Shown: one piece after another, positions 16,322 to 24,772 of the stretch
Numbering within the stretch: position 1 is the stretch's first letter
Layout of the letters: the number at the start of each line of letters is the position of its first letter
From: Phyllobacterium brassicacearum
GTDB lineage: Bacteria; Pseudomonadota; Alphaproteobacteria; Rhizobiales; Rhizobiaceae
DNA: 64,000 bases
Assembly: GCF_003010955.1 (NCBI RefSeq)
Contig: NZ_PGGO01000087.1
Coordinates: 62,001 to 126,000, forward strand
Direction: 5' to 3'
Position numbers and translations under genes: made by a program
Notes under the pieces: model-generated
Seen by the model: only the letters and a program-made list of their open reading frames with translations
Databases searched by the model: none
What the model was told of the DNA's origin: nothing

Positions 16322-16537
16322 TTAGGCTGCACTCTGGGCCCGATGATAAGCAACTAGAGCATTGGCGTGGCCATGACCCATCTTGTGCTCTGATTTTAGC
16401 GTGGAAACCATCTCCATGTGCTTCTTTTCCTTTATTTCATCCAGCACCTTTAGCCAGTGACTTATTGGCTTGCCGTATGTCTTCTCAATAGAAGGAAAGT
16501 ACGAAGCAGGACCCTTCAGGTTCTTCTCTGCCGACAT
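16322..16537 (-). CDS. DUF4287-type small protein
   Basis: A 71-residue soluble protein: ASYFPSIEKTYGKPISHWLKVLDEI, then EMVSTLKSEHKMGHGHANALVAYHRAQ. This is the compact all-helical DUF4287 pattern, with a conserved YGKP near the start and GHGHANALV near the end. No function is established for the family. It lies alone between the Gfo/Idh gene and iolG, with noncoding DNA on both sides. No strong ribosome-binding site is evident (AGTTAGTTCAG precedes the ATG). Confidence 0.75.
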   Translation of the reverse strand: MSAEKNLKGPASYFPSIEKTYGKPISHWLKVLDEIKEKKHMEMVSTLKSEHKMGHGHANALVAYHRAQSAA

Positions 16538-16674
16538 CTGAACTAACTCCTATCTTTGTTATCACGTTCACCCTTCTGAGACATTAGAATTGTCGACGCA
16601 AGGGACCAAAACCGGCAACCCCTTTATGAGTTCACGGCCTAAACACAAGCCCGCAAGGGGAGATAACGGAGAAC

Positions 16675-17664
16675 TCAGAGCTTGATCGTTCTGCCCTCCT
16701 TCACTGACCTCACTGCCGCATCGGCAAGCGCCAGAGCAATCAGTCCATCCTCGCCGCTCGGTGCCGCCTTGGTGCCCGTCGCAATCGCATTGATGAAAGC
16801 AGCGATCTCGTTGGCATAGGCTTCCGTATAACGGGTCATGAAGAAATCGTGCAGCGGTGGTCGGGTGTAACCGTTGCCATTAGCGACCTCGATGGAAACT
16901 GCCCGCTGGTTTTCCGCCTGCACCATGCCCTTCGATCCATGCACCTCAATGCGCTGGTCGTAGCCGTAGGTCGCACGGCGGGAATTGGAGATGACGCATT
17001 GCTTGCCCGAAGCGGTTGAGAGAATGACGCTGACGCTGTCAAAATCGCCAAGCTCGCCGATCTTCTTGTCGACCAGCACAGAGGCGTGGGCGGTTACAGC
17101 GACAGGATCCTCGCCGAGCAGGAACCGCGCCATGTCGAAATCGTGGATGGTCATGTCACGGAAAATACCACCCGAACGGCTGATATATTCGGCCGGTGGC
17201 GCGCCGGGATCCCGCGAGGTGATCGTCACCATTTCCACGTCACCGATGGCGCCATCGTCGATCGCCTTACGTACCGCAGCGAAATGCGGGTCGAAGCGGC
17301 GGTTGAAGCCGACCATCAGCGTCGTGCCGGTTTCCCGCACAACGGCAAGGCATTCTTCGACACGCTTCACATCGAGATCGATTGGCTTCTCGCAGAAAAT
17401 CGCCTTGCCGGCGCGGGCGAAGCGTTCGATCAGGTCCGCATGCGTGTCGGTCGGCGTGCAGATGATGACTGCATCGATATCGGACGCCTTCTCGATTTCC
17501 TCAATGGTGCGGATTTCACAGCCATGCGCGGCGGAGAGGTCTTTGGCCGCCTGTTCAAAAGCATCGGCGACGGCTACGAGCTTCGCCTCCGGGTTGGACG
17601 TCACTGCTTTAGCGTGAACCTTGCCGATACGACCTGCGCCGAGCAGACCAAAACGTACAGTCAT
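16675..17664 (-). CDS. iolG: Myo-inositol 2-dehydrogenase
   Basis: Oxidises myo-inositol to 2-keto-myo-inositol with NAD, the first step of the pathway. The 329-residue Gfo/Idh protein starts MTVRFGLLGAGRIGKVHAKA (Rossmann loop) and has AVIICTPTDTHADLIERFARAGKAIFCEKPIDL. The characteristic inositol dehydrogenase segments are VGFNRRFDPHFAAVR, SRDPGAPPAEYISRSGGIFRDMTIHDFDMARFLLGE (catalytic Asp/His region) and RRATYGYDQRIEVHGSKG. Upstream are a short CCCGG/CCGGG dyad and a rhizobial mosaic repeat, then the transporter genes on the same strand. Confidence 0.94.
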   Translation of the reverse strand: MTVRFGLLGAGRIGKVHAKAVTSNPEAKLVAVADAFEQAAKDLSAAHGCEIRTIEEIEKASDIDAVIICTPTDTHADLIERFARAGKAIFCEKPIDLDVKRVEECLAVVRETGTTLMVGFNRRFDPHFAAVRKAIDDGAIGDVEMVTITSRDPGAPPAEYISRSGGIFRDMTIHDFDMARFLLGEDPVAVTAHASVLVDKKIGELGDFDSVSVILSTASGKQCVISNSRRATYGYDQRIEVHGSKGMVQAENQRAVSIEVANGNGYTRPPLHDFFMTRYTEAYANEIAAFINAIATGTKAAPSGEDGLIALALADAAVRSVKEGRTIKL

Positions 17665-17739
17665 TTCATTCCCTCTTGAAAGAAGCCCGGAAATATCCCG
17701 GGTGTTACGGATTTATATCGAAGCGCCAAGAGGCTTTGT

Positions 17740-17862
17740 GAAAATTCATCCTGATGCGGCAGATGGTGCGGTTTTCGAGAACCGGAGCGCAGCAGACTTT
17801 TAGGTCCGTGAGCACCGGAAGCGGAGCAAACCGCATCAGGTGCTCATCAGGGTGGATTTTGA
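17740..17862. repeat. RIME-like palindromic intergenic element, copy A
   Basis: An imperfect inverted repeat of about 120 bp between iolG and the permease gene. Its ends pair (AAAATTCATCCTGATG with CATCAGGGTGGATTTT). The core holds GAGAACCGGAGCG and GAGCACCGGAAGCGGAG, shared with copies at 37355-37466 and 56160-56262. It resembles the RIME mosaic elements known from rhizobia. Confidence 0.75.
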
Positions 17863-17869
17863 AAGCCTT

Positions 17870-18898
17870 TTATACCTTGCGCTTCTTCTGGCGATACACG
17901 TCTACGATTACCGCTGCCACGATGATCACGCCCTTGATGATCTCCTGGTAATAGGCATCGACCCGCAGGAACGTGAAGCCGGAGATCATGACGCCGAGGA
18001 TGATGGCGCCGATAACGGTACCGGTAATGCGTCCGATACCACCCGTCAGCGACGTACCACCTATAACCGCAGCGGCGATCGCATCAAGTTCATAGGTAAC
18101 GCCCATGCCTGCCTGCGCCGTCTGCGCCCGCGCTGCCGTGACGATCCCGGCAAGGCCAGCCAACAAACCGGCGATGGCATAGACCTTGATCAGGTGGCGC
18201 TCGATATCAATACCAGAAACGCGTGCTGCCTGCAGATTGGCGCCAATGGCATAGGTGAACTTGCCGTAGCGTGTATAACGCAAAGCCACATGGAAGATCA
18301 GTGCCACCAGCAGGAAGACCACCACTGGCCAGATGCTCGCGCCTATGAAGGTGAACTGGTCGGTCAGACCTGAAACCGGCGAGCCTTTCGTATACCACTT
18401 TGCAACGCCACGGGCCGACACCATCATGCCCAGCGTGGCGATGAATGGCGGTATCTTCGTATAGGCGATCAGCCAGCCATTGACGATGCCGGCGAGAAGG
18501 CCGATGCCAAGCCCGACGCCGATAGGGATGAAAAACGGCAGGTCCGTCAAAGCGGGATAGACCGGCCGCGCCCAAGTGGAGGACTGGGCGAAACTTGCGG
18601 CAATCATCGCGGTCATTCCAACGACGGAGCCGGAGGAAAGGTCGATACCGCCGGTGATGATCACCTGCGTCACGCCCACCGCGATGATGCCGATGACCGA
18701 GACCTGCAGGATGATGATGCGCAGCCGCTGAAAATTCATGAGGAAGCTTTGTCCCGCAAAGATCCAGCCAAGAATCTCGAAGATCAGTGCTATGCCGATC
18801 AGCACGAGCAGGATGTTGACCTCAGGCGGCAGCCGGCGACGGCTTCTGGGTGTGAGTGTCGGCGTTGTGGCCTTCGCGGTTACTGGTTCGCTTGTCAT
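17870..18898 (-). CDS. Sugar/inositol ABC transporter permease (RbsC/IatP type)
   Basis: A 342-residue BPD_transp_2-family permease with about eight to ten hydrophobic helices. Family signatures include [43 protein letters not shown], and the cytoplasmic ATPase-contact region [55 protein letters not shown] follows. It is the membrane channel of the importer encoded by the next two upstream genes. Placement directly beside iolG supports an inositol substrate, as in the rhizobial IbpA-IatA-IatP system. Ribose or a related sugar remains possible. Confidence 0.9.
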   Translation of the reverse strand: MTSEPVTAKATTPTLTPRSRRRLPPEVNILLVLIGIALIFEILGWIFAGQSFLMNFQRLRIIILQVSVIGIIAVGVTQVIITGGIDLSSGSVVGMTAMIAASFAQSSTWARPVYPALTDLPFFIPIGVGLGIGLLAGIVNGWLIAYTKIPPFIATLGMMVSARGVAKWYTKGSPVSGLTDQFTFIGASIWPVVVFLLVALIFHVALRYTRYGKFTYAIGANLQAARVSGIDIERHLIKVYAIAGLLAGLAGIVTAARAQTAQAGMGVTYELDAIAAAVIGGTSLTGGIGRITGTVIGAIILGVMISGFTFLRVDAYYQEIIKGVIIVAAVIVDVYRQKKRKV

Positions 18899-18920
18899 TG
18901 TTGTTTCCTCCCCGGGGCAC

Positions 18921-20462
18921 TCACTTGGAAGCGAGCTCCATAACTTTTACCTGGGTTGCTTCTGCGCGATCGAGAAAACCGGTAACCCGGCCTTCATGCA
19001 TCACCATGATCCGGTCGCTCATGCCGAGCACTTCCGGCATTTCCGACGAGATCATGATCACCGCTACACCCGTTTTGGCGAGTTGCGATATCAGACGGTG
19101 GATTTCCGCCTTGGCGCCGACATCTATGCCGCGCGTCGGCTCGTCGAGAATAAGAATCTTCGGGTTCGTCAGCAGCCACCGGCCGATCAGCACTTTCTGC
19201 TGGTTGCCGCCGGAAAGGTTTTCCACCGTCTCCTCGAGGCTCGGTGTTTTGACACGAAGTGTATCGCTCATGGCCTTGCAAGCCTTGGCGATCTGCTTCT
19301 CTTCCACAAAGCCGTATTTGACGAAACGATCCTGCAGCACGGCAATCTGCATGTTTTCCAGCACGTCGAGAATAAGCAGGCAGCCGGTCTCCTTGCGGTC
19401 CTCGGTGATGAAGGCCATGCCGTGACTGATCGCCTGGGTAGGCGAATTCATCTTGATGGGTTGACCCTTGATGGTGATGGTGCCCGACGTTGCGGGCGTC
19501 ACGCCAAAGATCGTCTCGGCCACATTCGACCTGCCAGATCCGACCAGACCGGCAACACCGAGAATCTCCCCGGCCCTCACGTCAAACGATACATCGTGGA
19601 AGACGTTCTTTAGCGAAAGATCCTTGACGGAGAGCACGACGTCGCCGATCGGCACTATCTCCTTCGGGAACATCTGGGTGATCTCGCGTCCCACCATCAT
19701 CTTGATGATGTCGTCGCGCGTCACGTCCGTCGAAGCATGGGTGCCGATATAGCGGCCGTCACGGAACACCGAGAACTCGTCGGCAATCTCGAACAGCTCG
19801 TTCATCTTGTGGGTAATATAGACGATGCCGATACCCTGTTCGCGTAGGTCGCGGATGATCTGGAACAGATGCTCCACTTCGCGCTCGGTCAGTGCAGAAG
19901 TCGGCTCATCCATGATCAGCACATCGGATTCGTAGGAAACGGCCTTGGCGATTTCCACCATCTGCCGGTTGGCGACACTCAGGTCGCGTACCTGGCTTTC
20001 CGGATCCAGCGTAATGTTCAGCCGCTTGAACAGATCGGCGGTCATGTCATACATCTTGCCGTGATCGACAAATCCGAAGCCGTTCTTCGGCTCGCGCCGG
20101 ATCCAGATGTTTTCCGCCACCGTCATGAATGGCATCAGGTTGAGTTCCTGATGGATCATGGCGATGCCATTCTCCAGAGCATCCAGAGGGGATTTGAGAC
20201 GGATCGGCAGGCCCTTCAGGTAAACCTCGCCCTGGTCTGGAATATATATTCCAGCGAGAATTTTCATCAGAGTGGATTTGCCGGCGCCGTTCTCGCCCAT
20301 CAGCGCGTGCACCGTGCCGCGCTTCAGCCGGAACTGCACATTGTCAAGCGCAAGCACACCGGGAAACTCCTTGCGGATGTTTTCCGCGTTCAGGAGAAAT
20401 TCCGCCTGCGGCACAGCACCACTGGCGCGCACTGCGGCCATGGTCGAGGGACTGACTGACAT
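18921..20462 (-). CDS. Sugar/inositol ABC transporter ATP-binding protein (duplicated ATPase, RbsA/IatA type)
   Basis: 513 residues with two ABC domains. The first has [16 protein letters not shown] (Walker A), [14 protein letters not shown] (signature) and [11 protein letters not shown] (Walker B). The second has the degenerate Walker [16 protein letters not shown] usual in this family, then [15 protein letters not shown] and [19 protein letters not shown]. The start at 20462 has GAGGAG at proper spacing. ATG 20468 and an extension to 20564 lack this spacing and enter a repeat. It lies 22 bases before the permease gene. The gap to the upstream binding-protein gene holds a stem-loop. Confidence 0.93.
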   Translation of the reverse strand: MSVSPSTMAAVRASGAVPQAEFLLNAENIRKEFPGVLALDNVQFRLKRGTVHALMGENGAGKSTLMKILAGIYIPDQGEVYLKGLPIRLKSPLDALENGIAMIHQELNLMPFMTVAENIWIRREPKNGFGFVDHGKMYDMTADLFKRLNITLDPESQVRDLSVANRQMVEIAKAVSYESDVLIMDEPTSALTEREVEHLFQIIRDLREQGIGIVYITHKMNELFEIADEFSVFRDGRYIGTHASTDVTRDDIIKMMVGREITQMFPKEIVPIGDVVLSVKDLSLKNVFHDVSFDVRAGEILGVAGLVGSGRSNVAETIFGVTPATSGTITIKGQPIKMNSPTQAISHGMAFITEDRKETGCLLILDVLENMQIAVLQDRFVKYGFVEEKQIAKACKAMSDTLRVKTPSLEETVENLSGGNQQKVLIGRWLLTNPKILILDEPTRGIDVGAKAEIHRLISQLAKTGVAVIMISSEMPEVLGMSDRIMVMHEGRVTGFLDRAEATQVKVMELASK

Positions 20463-20489
20463 GATCATCTCCTCCCAGAGAGGCTCTTC

Positions 20490-20538
20490 GAGCAATTCCA
20501 GGAAAAGTGCGAAGCGGTTTTCCGTCCGGAATTGCGTG
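20490..20538. repeat. Palindromic repeat with GCAATTCC ends, copy 1
   Basis: GAGCAATTCC...GTCCGGAATTGCGT around an AAGTGCGAAGCGG centre. A second copy is at 55597-55643. This is a common Rhizobiales intergenic palindrome. Confidence 0.65.
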
Positions 20539-20553
20539 AAAACAAAGTGTATA

Positions 20554-20582
20554 CCGGAACGCATCGGATTGATGCGTTCCGG
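20554..20582 (-). terminator. Stem-loop between binding-protein and ATPase genes
   Basis: CCGGAACGCATC-GGATT-GATGCGTTCCGG is a perfect 12-bp stem just after the binding-protein stop. It probably stabilises the upstream mRNA or partly terminates, so the binding protein is made in excess, as is usual for such operons. Confidence 0.6.
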
Positions 20583-20597
20583 ATCGGCGAAGACTGC

Positions 20598-21527
20598 TTA
20601 ATTCGACTTCTGGTACTTCGACAGATTTTCCGGTGTTACGAGCTCGAAGGGAACATAGACCTTCGACTCAACCTTCTCGCCCTTGGAAAGCTTCAGAGCG
20701 GCATCAACCGCACCCTGACCCTGGCCGGCAGCGTTCTGGAACACCGTCACGTCAAGATCGCCGGCAGACATGGCGGCGAGCGCGTCCTGCGTGGCATCAA
20801 CACCGCCAACGACGACTGAGTCCATCGAGCGGCCAGCCGCCTTGAGCGCCTGGATAGCACCGATAGCCATCTCGTCGTTGTTGGAGACGACCGCGTCGAA
20901 TTCAAGACCGGCCGAGAGCCAGTTCGTCATCAGGTCGGCGCCCTGCGTGCGCGACCAGTTGGCGGTCTGTTCCTCAACGATTTCAAGGCCTTTGCACTCA
21001 TCCGTAGCGATCACGTCATGGATGTCCTTGGTGCGCTGGCGCGCCGCCTGGTTGGACAGTTCTCCCATCATGACAACGATCTTGCCCTTGCCCTTCAGCA
21101 GGCGGCAGACTTCCTTGGTCTCGAGCGTGCCGGACTCGACTTCGTTCGAAGCGACGAAGGCCTGCTTCTCGGGAAGTTCGTTGACGTTCACCGGCTCGCG
21201 GTTGACGTAGACCAGCGGAATGCCGGCTTCAGCGGCAATCTTCGACATGGCTGCGGTAGCATCCGTGTCGACCGGATTGACGATGATCGCATCAACCTTG
21301 GAGGCGATGAAATTCTGGATCTGGCTCTGCTGCTTGGCGACGTCGTTCTGGGCGTCCTCGACCTGCAGTGTCACGCCATCCAGCGTCTTGGCGTAGTCTT
21401 GCATGCCGTTGCGCAGCACGGTCAGGAAGTTGTCGTCGAACAGGGCCATCGAGACGCCGATATTGGCGGCAAAGGCCGAACTGCTCATAAGGGCCGATAC
21501 AGCCACAGTCATCAAAAGCTTCTTCAT
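20598..21527 (-). CDS. Sugar/inositol ABC transporter periplasmic binding protein
   Basis: 309 residues with a signal peptide (MKKLLMTVAVSALMSSSAFA, cleavage before ANIGV). The periplasmic-binding-protein type 1 fold follows: VSMALFDDNFLTVLRNGMQDYAK, QNFIASKVDAIIVNPVDTDATAAMSKIA, and AVVSNNDEMAIGAIQALKAAG. The start at 21527 has AGGAG five bases before it. It is the first gene of the importer operon, preceded by a candidate IolR site at 21714-21727. That site and the iol neighbours point to inositol (IbpA-like) rather than ribose, but binding-pocket residues cannot settle it. Confidence 0.9.
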   Translation of the reverse strand: MKKLLMTVAVSALMSSSAFAANIGVSMALFDDNFLTVLRNGMQDYAKTLDGVTLQVEDAQNDVAKQQSQIQNFIASKVDAIIVNPVDTDATAAMSKIAAEAGIPLVYVNREPVNVNELPEKQAFVASNEVESGTLETKEVCRLLKGKGKIVVMMGELSNQAARQRTKDIHDVIATDECKGLEIVEEQTANWSRTQGADLMTNWLSAGLEFDAVVSNNDEMAIGAIQALKAAGRSMDSVVVGGVDATQDALAAMSAGDLDVTVFQNAAGQGQGAVDAALKLSKGEKVESKVYVPFELVTPENLSKYQKSN

Positions 21528-21713
21528 TTCATCTCCTCCACAAATGGTGCCCGGCCACACCGGTTTTAATCCGGAATCTCCCCACGCCTTTCCTATGCGC
21601 AGCCAACCTACCCCTGGCGGCGAATGTCCGGTCGTGTGGAGTGCGCGAAGTTTCGCGCAAACTTGATTCTGAACGTCAAATACGGAACATACAGACCGTT
21701 GTGCTCAGTTTCT

Positions 21714-21727
21714 GAAATATTTATTCC
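21714..21727. promoter_or_regulatory. Candidate IolR operator upstream of the inositol importer
   Basis: GAAATATTTATTCC fits GGAA-N6-TTCC at 7 of 8 fixed positions. It is about 190 bases upstream of the binding-protein start and shares the TTATTCCATTTT run with the site near iolR. Confidence 0.35.
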
Positions 21728-21921
21728 ATTTTCTGATCGCAGCGTCAAGCGGGATTCGAGAGATACGGGTCAATTAATCAACAAGGCCGCTGCCAGTGGC
21801 GCCCTTACATTCACGTCGTTGGGAACCTAATCATTTGGGTTTACGCCTATTGCATTCCGGGCGGGCACGCGCTTGTCTTACGGTTTCAACGTTGAGGACG
21901 ACAACGGTGCAATCGAGAGAA

Positions 21922-22221
21922 ATGCGAAAGCACACGATGGACAAGCCCATCCGCGTCTATTTTGGCATTGACCCCTCTACCCTGACTGTCGAGCATTGGC
22001 TCGCCCGGAACCGGCATCTGATTGGAATGCACGCAGGCAATCCCGTCTGCCACTATGTTATGCCGACAAGCGACGCTGAATCGGAACTGAGAACCGCCTA
22101 CCGCCTGACCAATATTGTGGCTCTCCGGCCGATGGCCAGCCTATGGGAAACCGAACAAGTCAAGAACCTCGAAGGCAAGGCGGAAGCTCTTCGGACTGGA
22201 CAGGCAGCGGACGACGCGTAA
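21922..22221 (+). CDS. Hypothetical protein, about 99 residues
   Basis: A soluble protein of 99 residues from ATG 21922 (GAGAGAA upstream) or 94 from ATG 21937. Features are PIRVYFGIDPSTLTVEHWLARNRHLIG and YRLTNIVALRPMASLWETEQVKNLEGKAEALR. I do not recognise a family. There is no signal peptide or membrane helix. It is 41 bases before the phytochelatin-synthase-like gene on the same strand, so the two may share a transcript. The upstream 390 bases back to the inositol importer gene hold both promoters. The frame could extend to 21796, but no start there has a good ribosome-binding site. Confidence 0.6.
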   Translation: MRKHTMDKPIRVYFGIDPSTLTVEHWLARNRHLIGMHAGNPVCHYVMPTSDAESELRTAYRLTNIVALRPMASLWETEQVKNLEGKAEALRTGQAADDA

Positions 22222-22262
22222 GGCTGTAAAGTGTAAAAGCCTGGGCTGTTGGGATCGGTCCC

Positions 22263-22919
22263 ATGAAGCGTCTATTGATTTTCGGCGCATTGCTGTGCGC
22301 CGCTTTGGTGGCGGGGACGGTATTTCTCGTCACCGGGCAAACCGCTGTGTCCCCGGCAGCAATCGAAACGTCAGTCATCCGCACACCGGTATTGATCGAT
22401 CGCGCTTGGCGGCTGCCGGCCGCCGCAACCTACCAGTCGCGTATCAGCTGGCAATCCAACGGCTCGCGGTGTGGCCCTGCAAGTCTCGCCAACGCGTTTC
22501 GTTCCCTGGGTGAAGAAGAGACGACGGAAGCAGCGGTCCTTGACGGCACACACAAGTGCTGGACCGGCTATTGCATCATGGGGCTCACACTCGATGAACT
22601 TGCCGAAGTTGGACGCCAGCATACCGGCCGGAAGGTTTCCGTGCTCCGCGACCTGACGCCTGACGAATTCCGCCAGCATATGATGCACGCCAACGATACG
22701 AACCGCCGGTACATAGTGAACTTCACCAGAGAGAAGGTTTTCGGCGACGGCGCCGGCCACCATTCCCCGATCGGCGGATATCTGGAGGCTGAAGACATGG
22801 TCTTCGTGCTCGATGTGAATGAAAACTTCAGGCCCTGGCTCATCGAGCGCGAACGCCTGTTCTCGGCCGTGGACACGTTCGATGGCGACAGGAAGCGCGG
22901 CTTGCTTCTGATCGAATAG
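22263..22919 (+). CDS. Phytochelatin-synthase-like papain-fold protein, membrane-anchored or exported
   Basis: 218 residues. Residues 1-24 form a hydrophobic leader (LLIFGALLCAALVAGTVFLVTG). The rest matches the phytochelatin synthase catalytic domain: QSNGSRCGPASLANAFRSLG with Cys70, GAGHHSPIGGYLEAED with His166, and FVLDVNENFRPWLI with Asp184. These fit the Cys-His-Asp triad, and the His-Asp spacing of 18 equals that of the cyanobacterial half-molecule enzyme (from memory, C70/H183/D201). Bacterial half-molecules usually act as glutathione gamma-glutamylcysteine hydrolases, removing Gly, with weak peptide-bond synthesis. A periplasmic location is suggested by the leader. No metal-transport gene is adjacent. 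Confidence 0.8.
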   Translation: MKRLLIFGALLCAALVAGTVFLVTGQTAVSPAAIETSVIRTPVLIDRAWRLPAAATYQSRISWQSNGSRCGPASLANAFRSLGEEETTEAAVLDGTHKCWTGYCIMGLTLDELAEVGRQHTGRKVSVLRDLTPDEFRQHMMHANDTNRRYIVNFTREKVFGDGAGHHSPIGGYLEAEDMVFVLDVNENFRPWLIERERLFSAVDTFDGDRKRGLLLIE

Positions 22920-23139
22920 AACACGCGCGATCCTCACAAGCCCTTAGACTTTGGTATAATTGACGCGATTCCGGCTCAGCGATAAGTTCGTCAATTCTGG
23001 AGGAAGGTTGCGGAAGGGGGGAGCCTTGAGCGCGACAGGAAATAAACACCGCCGCCCTGAAGTGGGACTGCAACTGCACGCACGGTACAGCGGCATGACG
23101 CCGACGCGCGATTGAGCTGACCCGCATCCAGTCCTCAAA
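22920..23139. other. Noncoding stretch after the phytochelatin-synthase-like gene
   Basis: No convincing start codon, repeat, RNA or terminator is visible. TTGGTATAATTGACG (22951-22965) contains a TATAAT hexamer and might be a promoter -10 region for whatever follows, without a clear -35. Confidence 0.3.
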
Positions 23140-23570
23140 TTGACTTTTTTGATACGAGGAACCCGAGATCAGATTGAGCGGCGACTATCCATTAAATCGA
23201 TTGAAAATATCAAGATGGTGCCGCGCAATCATGGCAGTCACAACACGTTCTTCACGATGGATTGCACCCCTCAACAGGTGGCTTTAAGGCCTTGGCGAAG
23301 CATATTGCAGACCTGGTGGCCGGGGCAAATTCGATTCCGGACACGACAACCCTGATTACAAGCGCGTCCTCGTTAAAGCGTGCCGTTAAAGTCGAGGGCA
23401 CGATCATCTTCTACGAAGCAGTAGACGCCACGTTTGATGGCAAATTTGCCGGCAACGGGATATTGGTCAAAATGGGACCAGGTGCACTTGTCATAAAGCA
23501 TGGTGATTTTTTCAAGGGACCCCGGCGCCGGCTGGAAGGTGGTCTTTCCGTACTAGTCGATCGCATATAG
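23140..23570 (+). pseudogene. Possible small gene broken by one frameshift
   Basis: Two overlapping frames look like halves of one protein of about 140 residues. The first (TTG 23140) reads IRGTRDQIERRLSIKSIENIKMVPRNHGSHNTFFTMDCTPQQVAL and soon loses protein character. The second reads KALAKHIADLVAGANSIPDTTTLITSASSLKRAVKVEGTIIFYEAVDATFDGKFAGNGILVKMG to a stop at 23570. A change of frame near 23285 (GTGGCTTTAAGGCC) joins TPQQVAL to KALAKHIADLVAG as one amphipathic helix. I do not recognise the family. It may be a real mutation, a sequencing error, or two chance frames. Confidence 0.35.
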
Positions 23571-23632
23571 AAAAGGGGGGCTCAAGTACACGGACGCACG
23601 ATGGCTGTGGCCGTGTACTCGAGAGCTGCGTC

Positions 23633-24460
23633 TCAAACCAATCCGGCCTTGATCGTGTCCATGCTGGCCGAGATTGCTTTGGCGGGATTTTCCAGTTCCT
23701 GCACTTCCCTCGCGAATGGCTCGAACGAAAAGAGACCGTCATAACCCTTGTCGAGAAGGGCACGGATCTGGTCGATATTGCCCAGCCGGTCGTCCGCATC
23801 GATGAGGACCCGGTGCGGGTCGCGCATGTCGCTGACAGACACGACGGGATCAGTCACACCGGAAATATGGACGAGGCCGGTCAGCGCTGGAAAGAGGTCC
23901 GGTTCGCCCGCGAGATGATGATGGAACGTGTCGTGCACCAGCTTGAACCGCCCCTTCCCGCCGATCGCCTCGATGGCCTCAGCCGCCTCCCGCTTGGAAC
24001 GCAGCGAACAGATCTCGAAGCCGAGCGGCTCGACGAAACCGATCAGGCCACGCTCTTCAAGGATCGGCTTCAACGCCTTCAATGCAGTACGCAGATTCGC
24101 CTGCCGTTCACCATCTTGCTGGCCCGATCCGTCATTGACCGGAACCAGAACCAGCGCCGTCGCGCCAACATCCCTTGCGTAATCGGCAAGTTCGATCGCT
24201 TCCTTCTCACGCTCCGGCGTCCATTCGTTAAAGCGCTGCAGCGCATTGATCGTGGCGATGCGAACGCCCGCCTCTTCGGCCAGCGCCCGGACTTTCGCCG
24301 CTGGCGTACCGTCGAGAATGGCATTGCCGTCGAGGTCGTTGCGGATCTCGACATCGCTGAGATCGAGGGACTTCGCCAGCTGGAAAAAATCGCGCGGCCC
24401 TAGATTGGGGGCGACCATATGGTTGATCGCGAAAACGGGGTGAGAAATTGTGTCGGTCAT
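23633..24460 (-). CDS. TIM-barrel sugar/inosose isomerase-type protein (IolI/MocC-like)
   Basis: 275 residues of the xylose-isomerase-like TIM barrel (AP endonuclease 2 superfamily). Features are DLSDVEIRNDLDG, GVRIATINALQRFNEWTPEREKEAIELADYARDVGATALVLVPVNDG, GFVEPLGFEICSLRSK, FKLVHDTFHHHLAGEPD and HISGVTD, and GYDGLFSFEPFA. Glu, Asp and His in these blocks are the usual metal ligands. IolI interconverts inososes; MocC is a related protein of rhizopine use. Start 24460 has GGAGG upstream; the frame to 24730 runs through an operator and is not used. TGATAG boxes upstream suggest control by the adjacent LacI regulator. Confidence 0.8.
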   Translation of the reverse strand: MTDTISHPVFAINHMVAPNLGPRDFFQLAKSLDLSDVEIRNDLDGNAILDGTPAAKVRALAEEAGVRIATINALQRFNEWTPEREKEAIELADYARDVGATALVLVPVNDGSGQQDGERQANLRTALKALKPILEERGLIGFVEPLGFEICSLRSKREAAEAIEAIGGKGRFKLVHDTFHHHLAGEPDLFPALTGLVHISGVTDPVVSVSDMRDPHRVLIDADDRLGNIDQIRALLDKGYDGLFSFEPFAREVQELENPAKAISASMDTIKAGLV

Positions 24461-24569
24461 CCAAATTACCTCCGGGGATGCCTGGAAGAGTTTGCTCCCG
24501 GTGGTTGCACCGGGCGGCAAATGTCGGGCGCAACCATCTGTTGAGGCCGCCTTGCCGTCAATCACGTTC

Positions 24570-24597
24570 CTATCAGAAAAACTATCATTTCTGATAG
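24570..24597. promoter_or_regulatory. Cluster of TGATAG/CTATCA boxes upstream of the TIM-barrel gene
   Basis: CTATCAG, CTATCA and TGATAG occur within 28 bases, including the dyad CTATCATTTCTGATAG (24582-24597). The same hexamers make up the palindrome at the LacI gene promoter (25817-25833). Confidence 0.5.
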
Positions 24598-24772
24598 ATT
24601 CCGACATACCGGCCGAACACGAACAAGCGCTGCGCGATCCGGCACGCTTTTCATACAAAGATGTCCGGATTTCGTACAAGAAACCGCGAAAATGGACCAA
24701 GAACTCGCCATTTTGATACAAGAACCTCAATCAACGCGGGAGATTTTGGTGTAGGCGCGTGCAATTGCCCCG

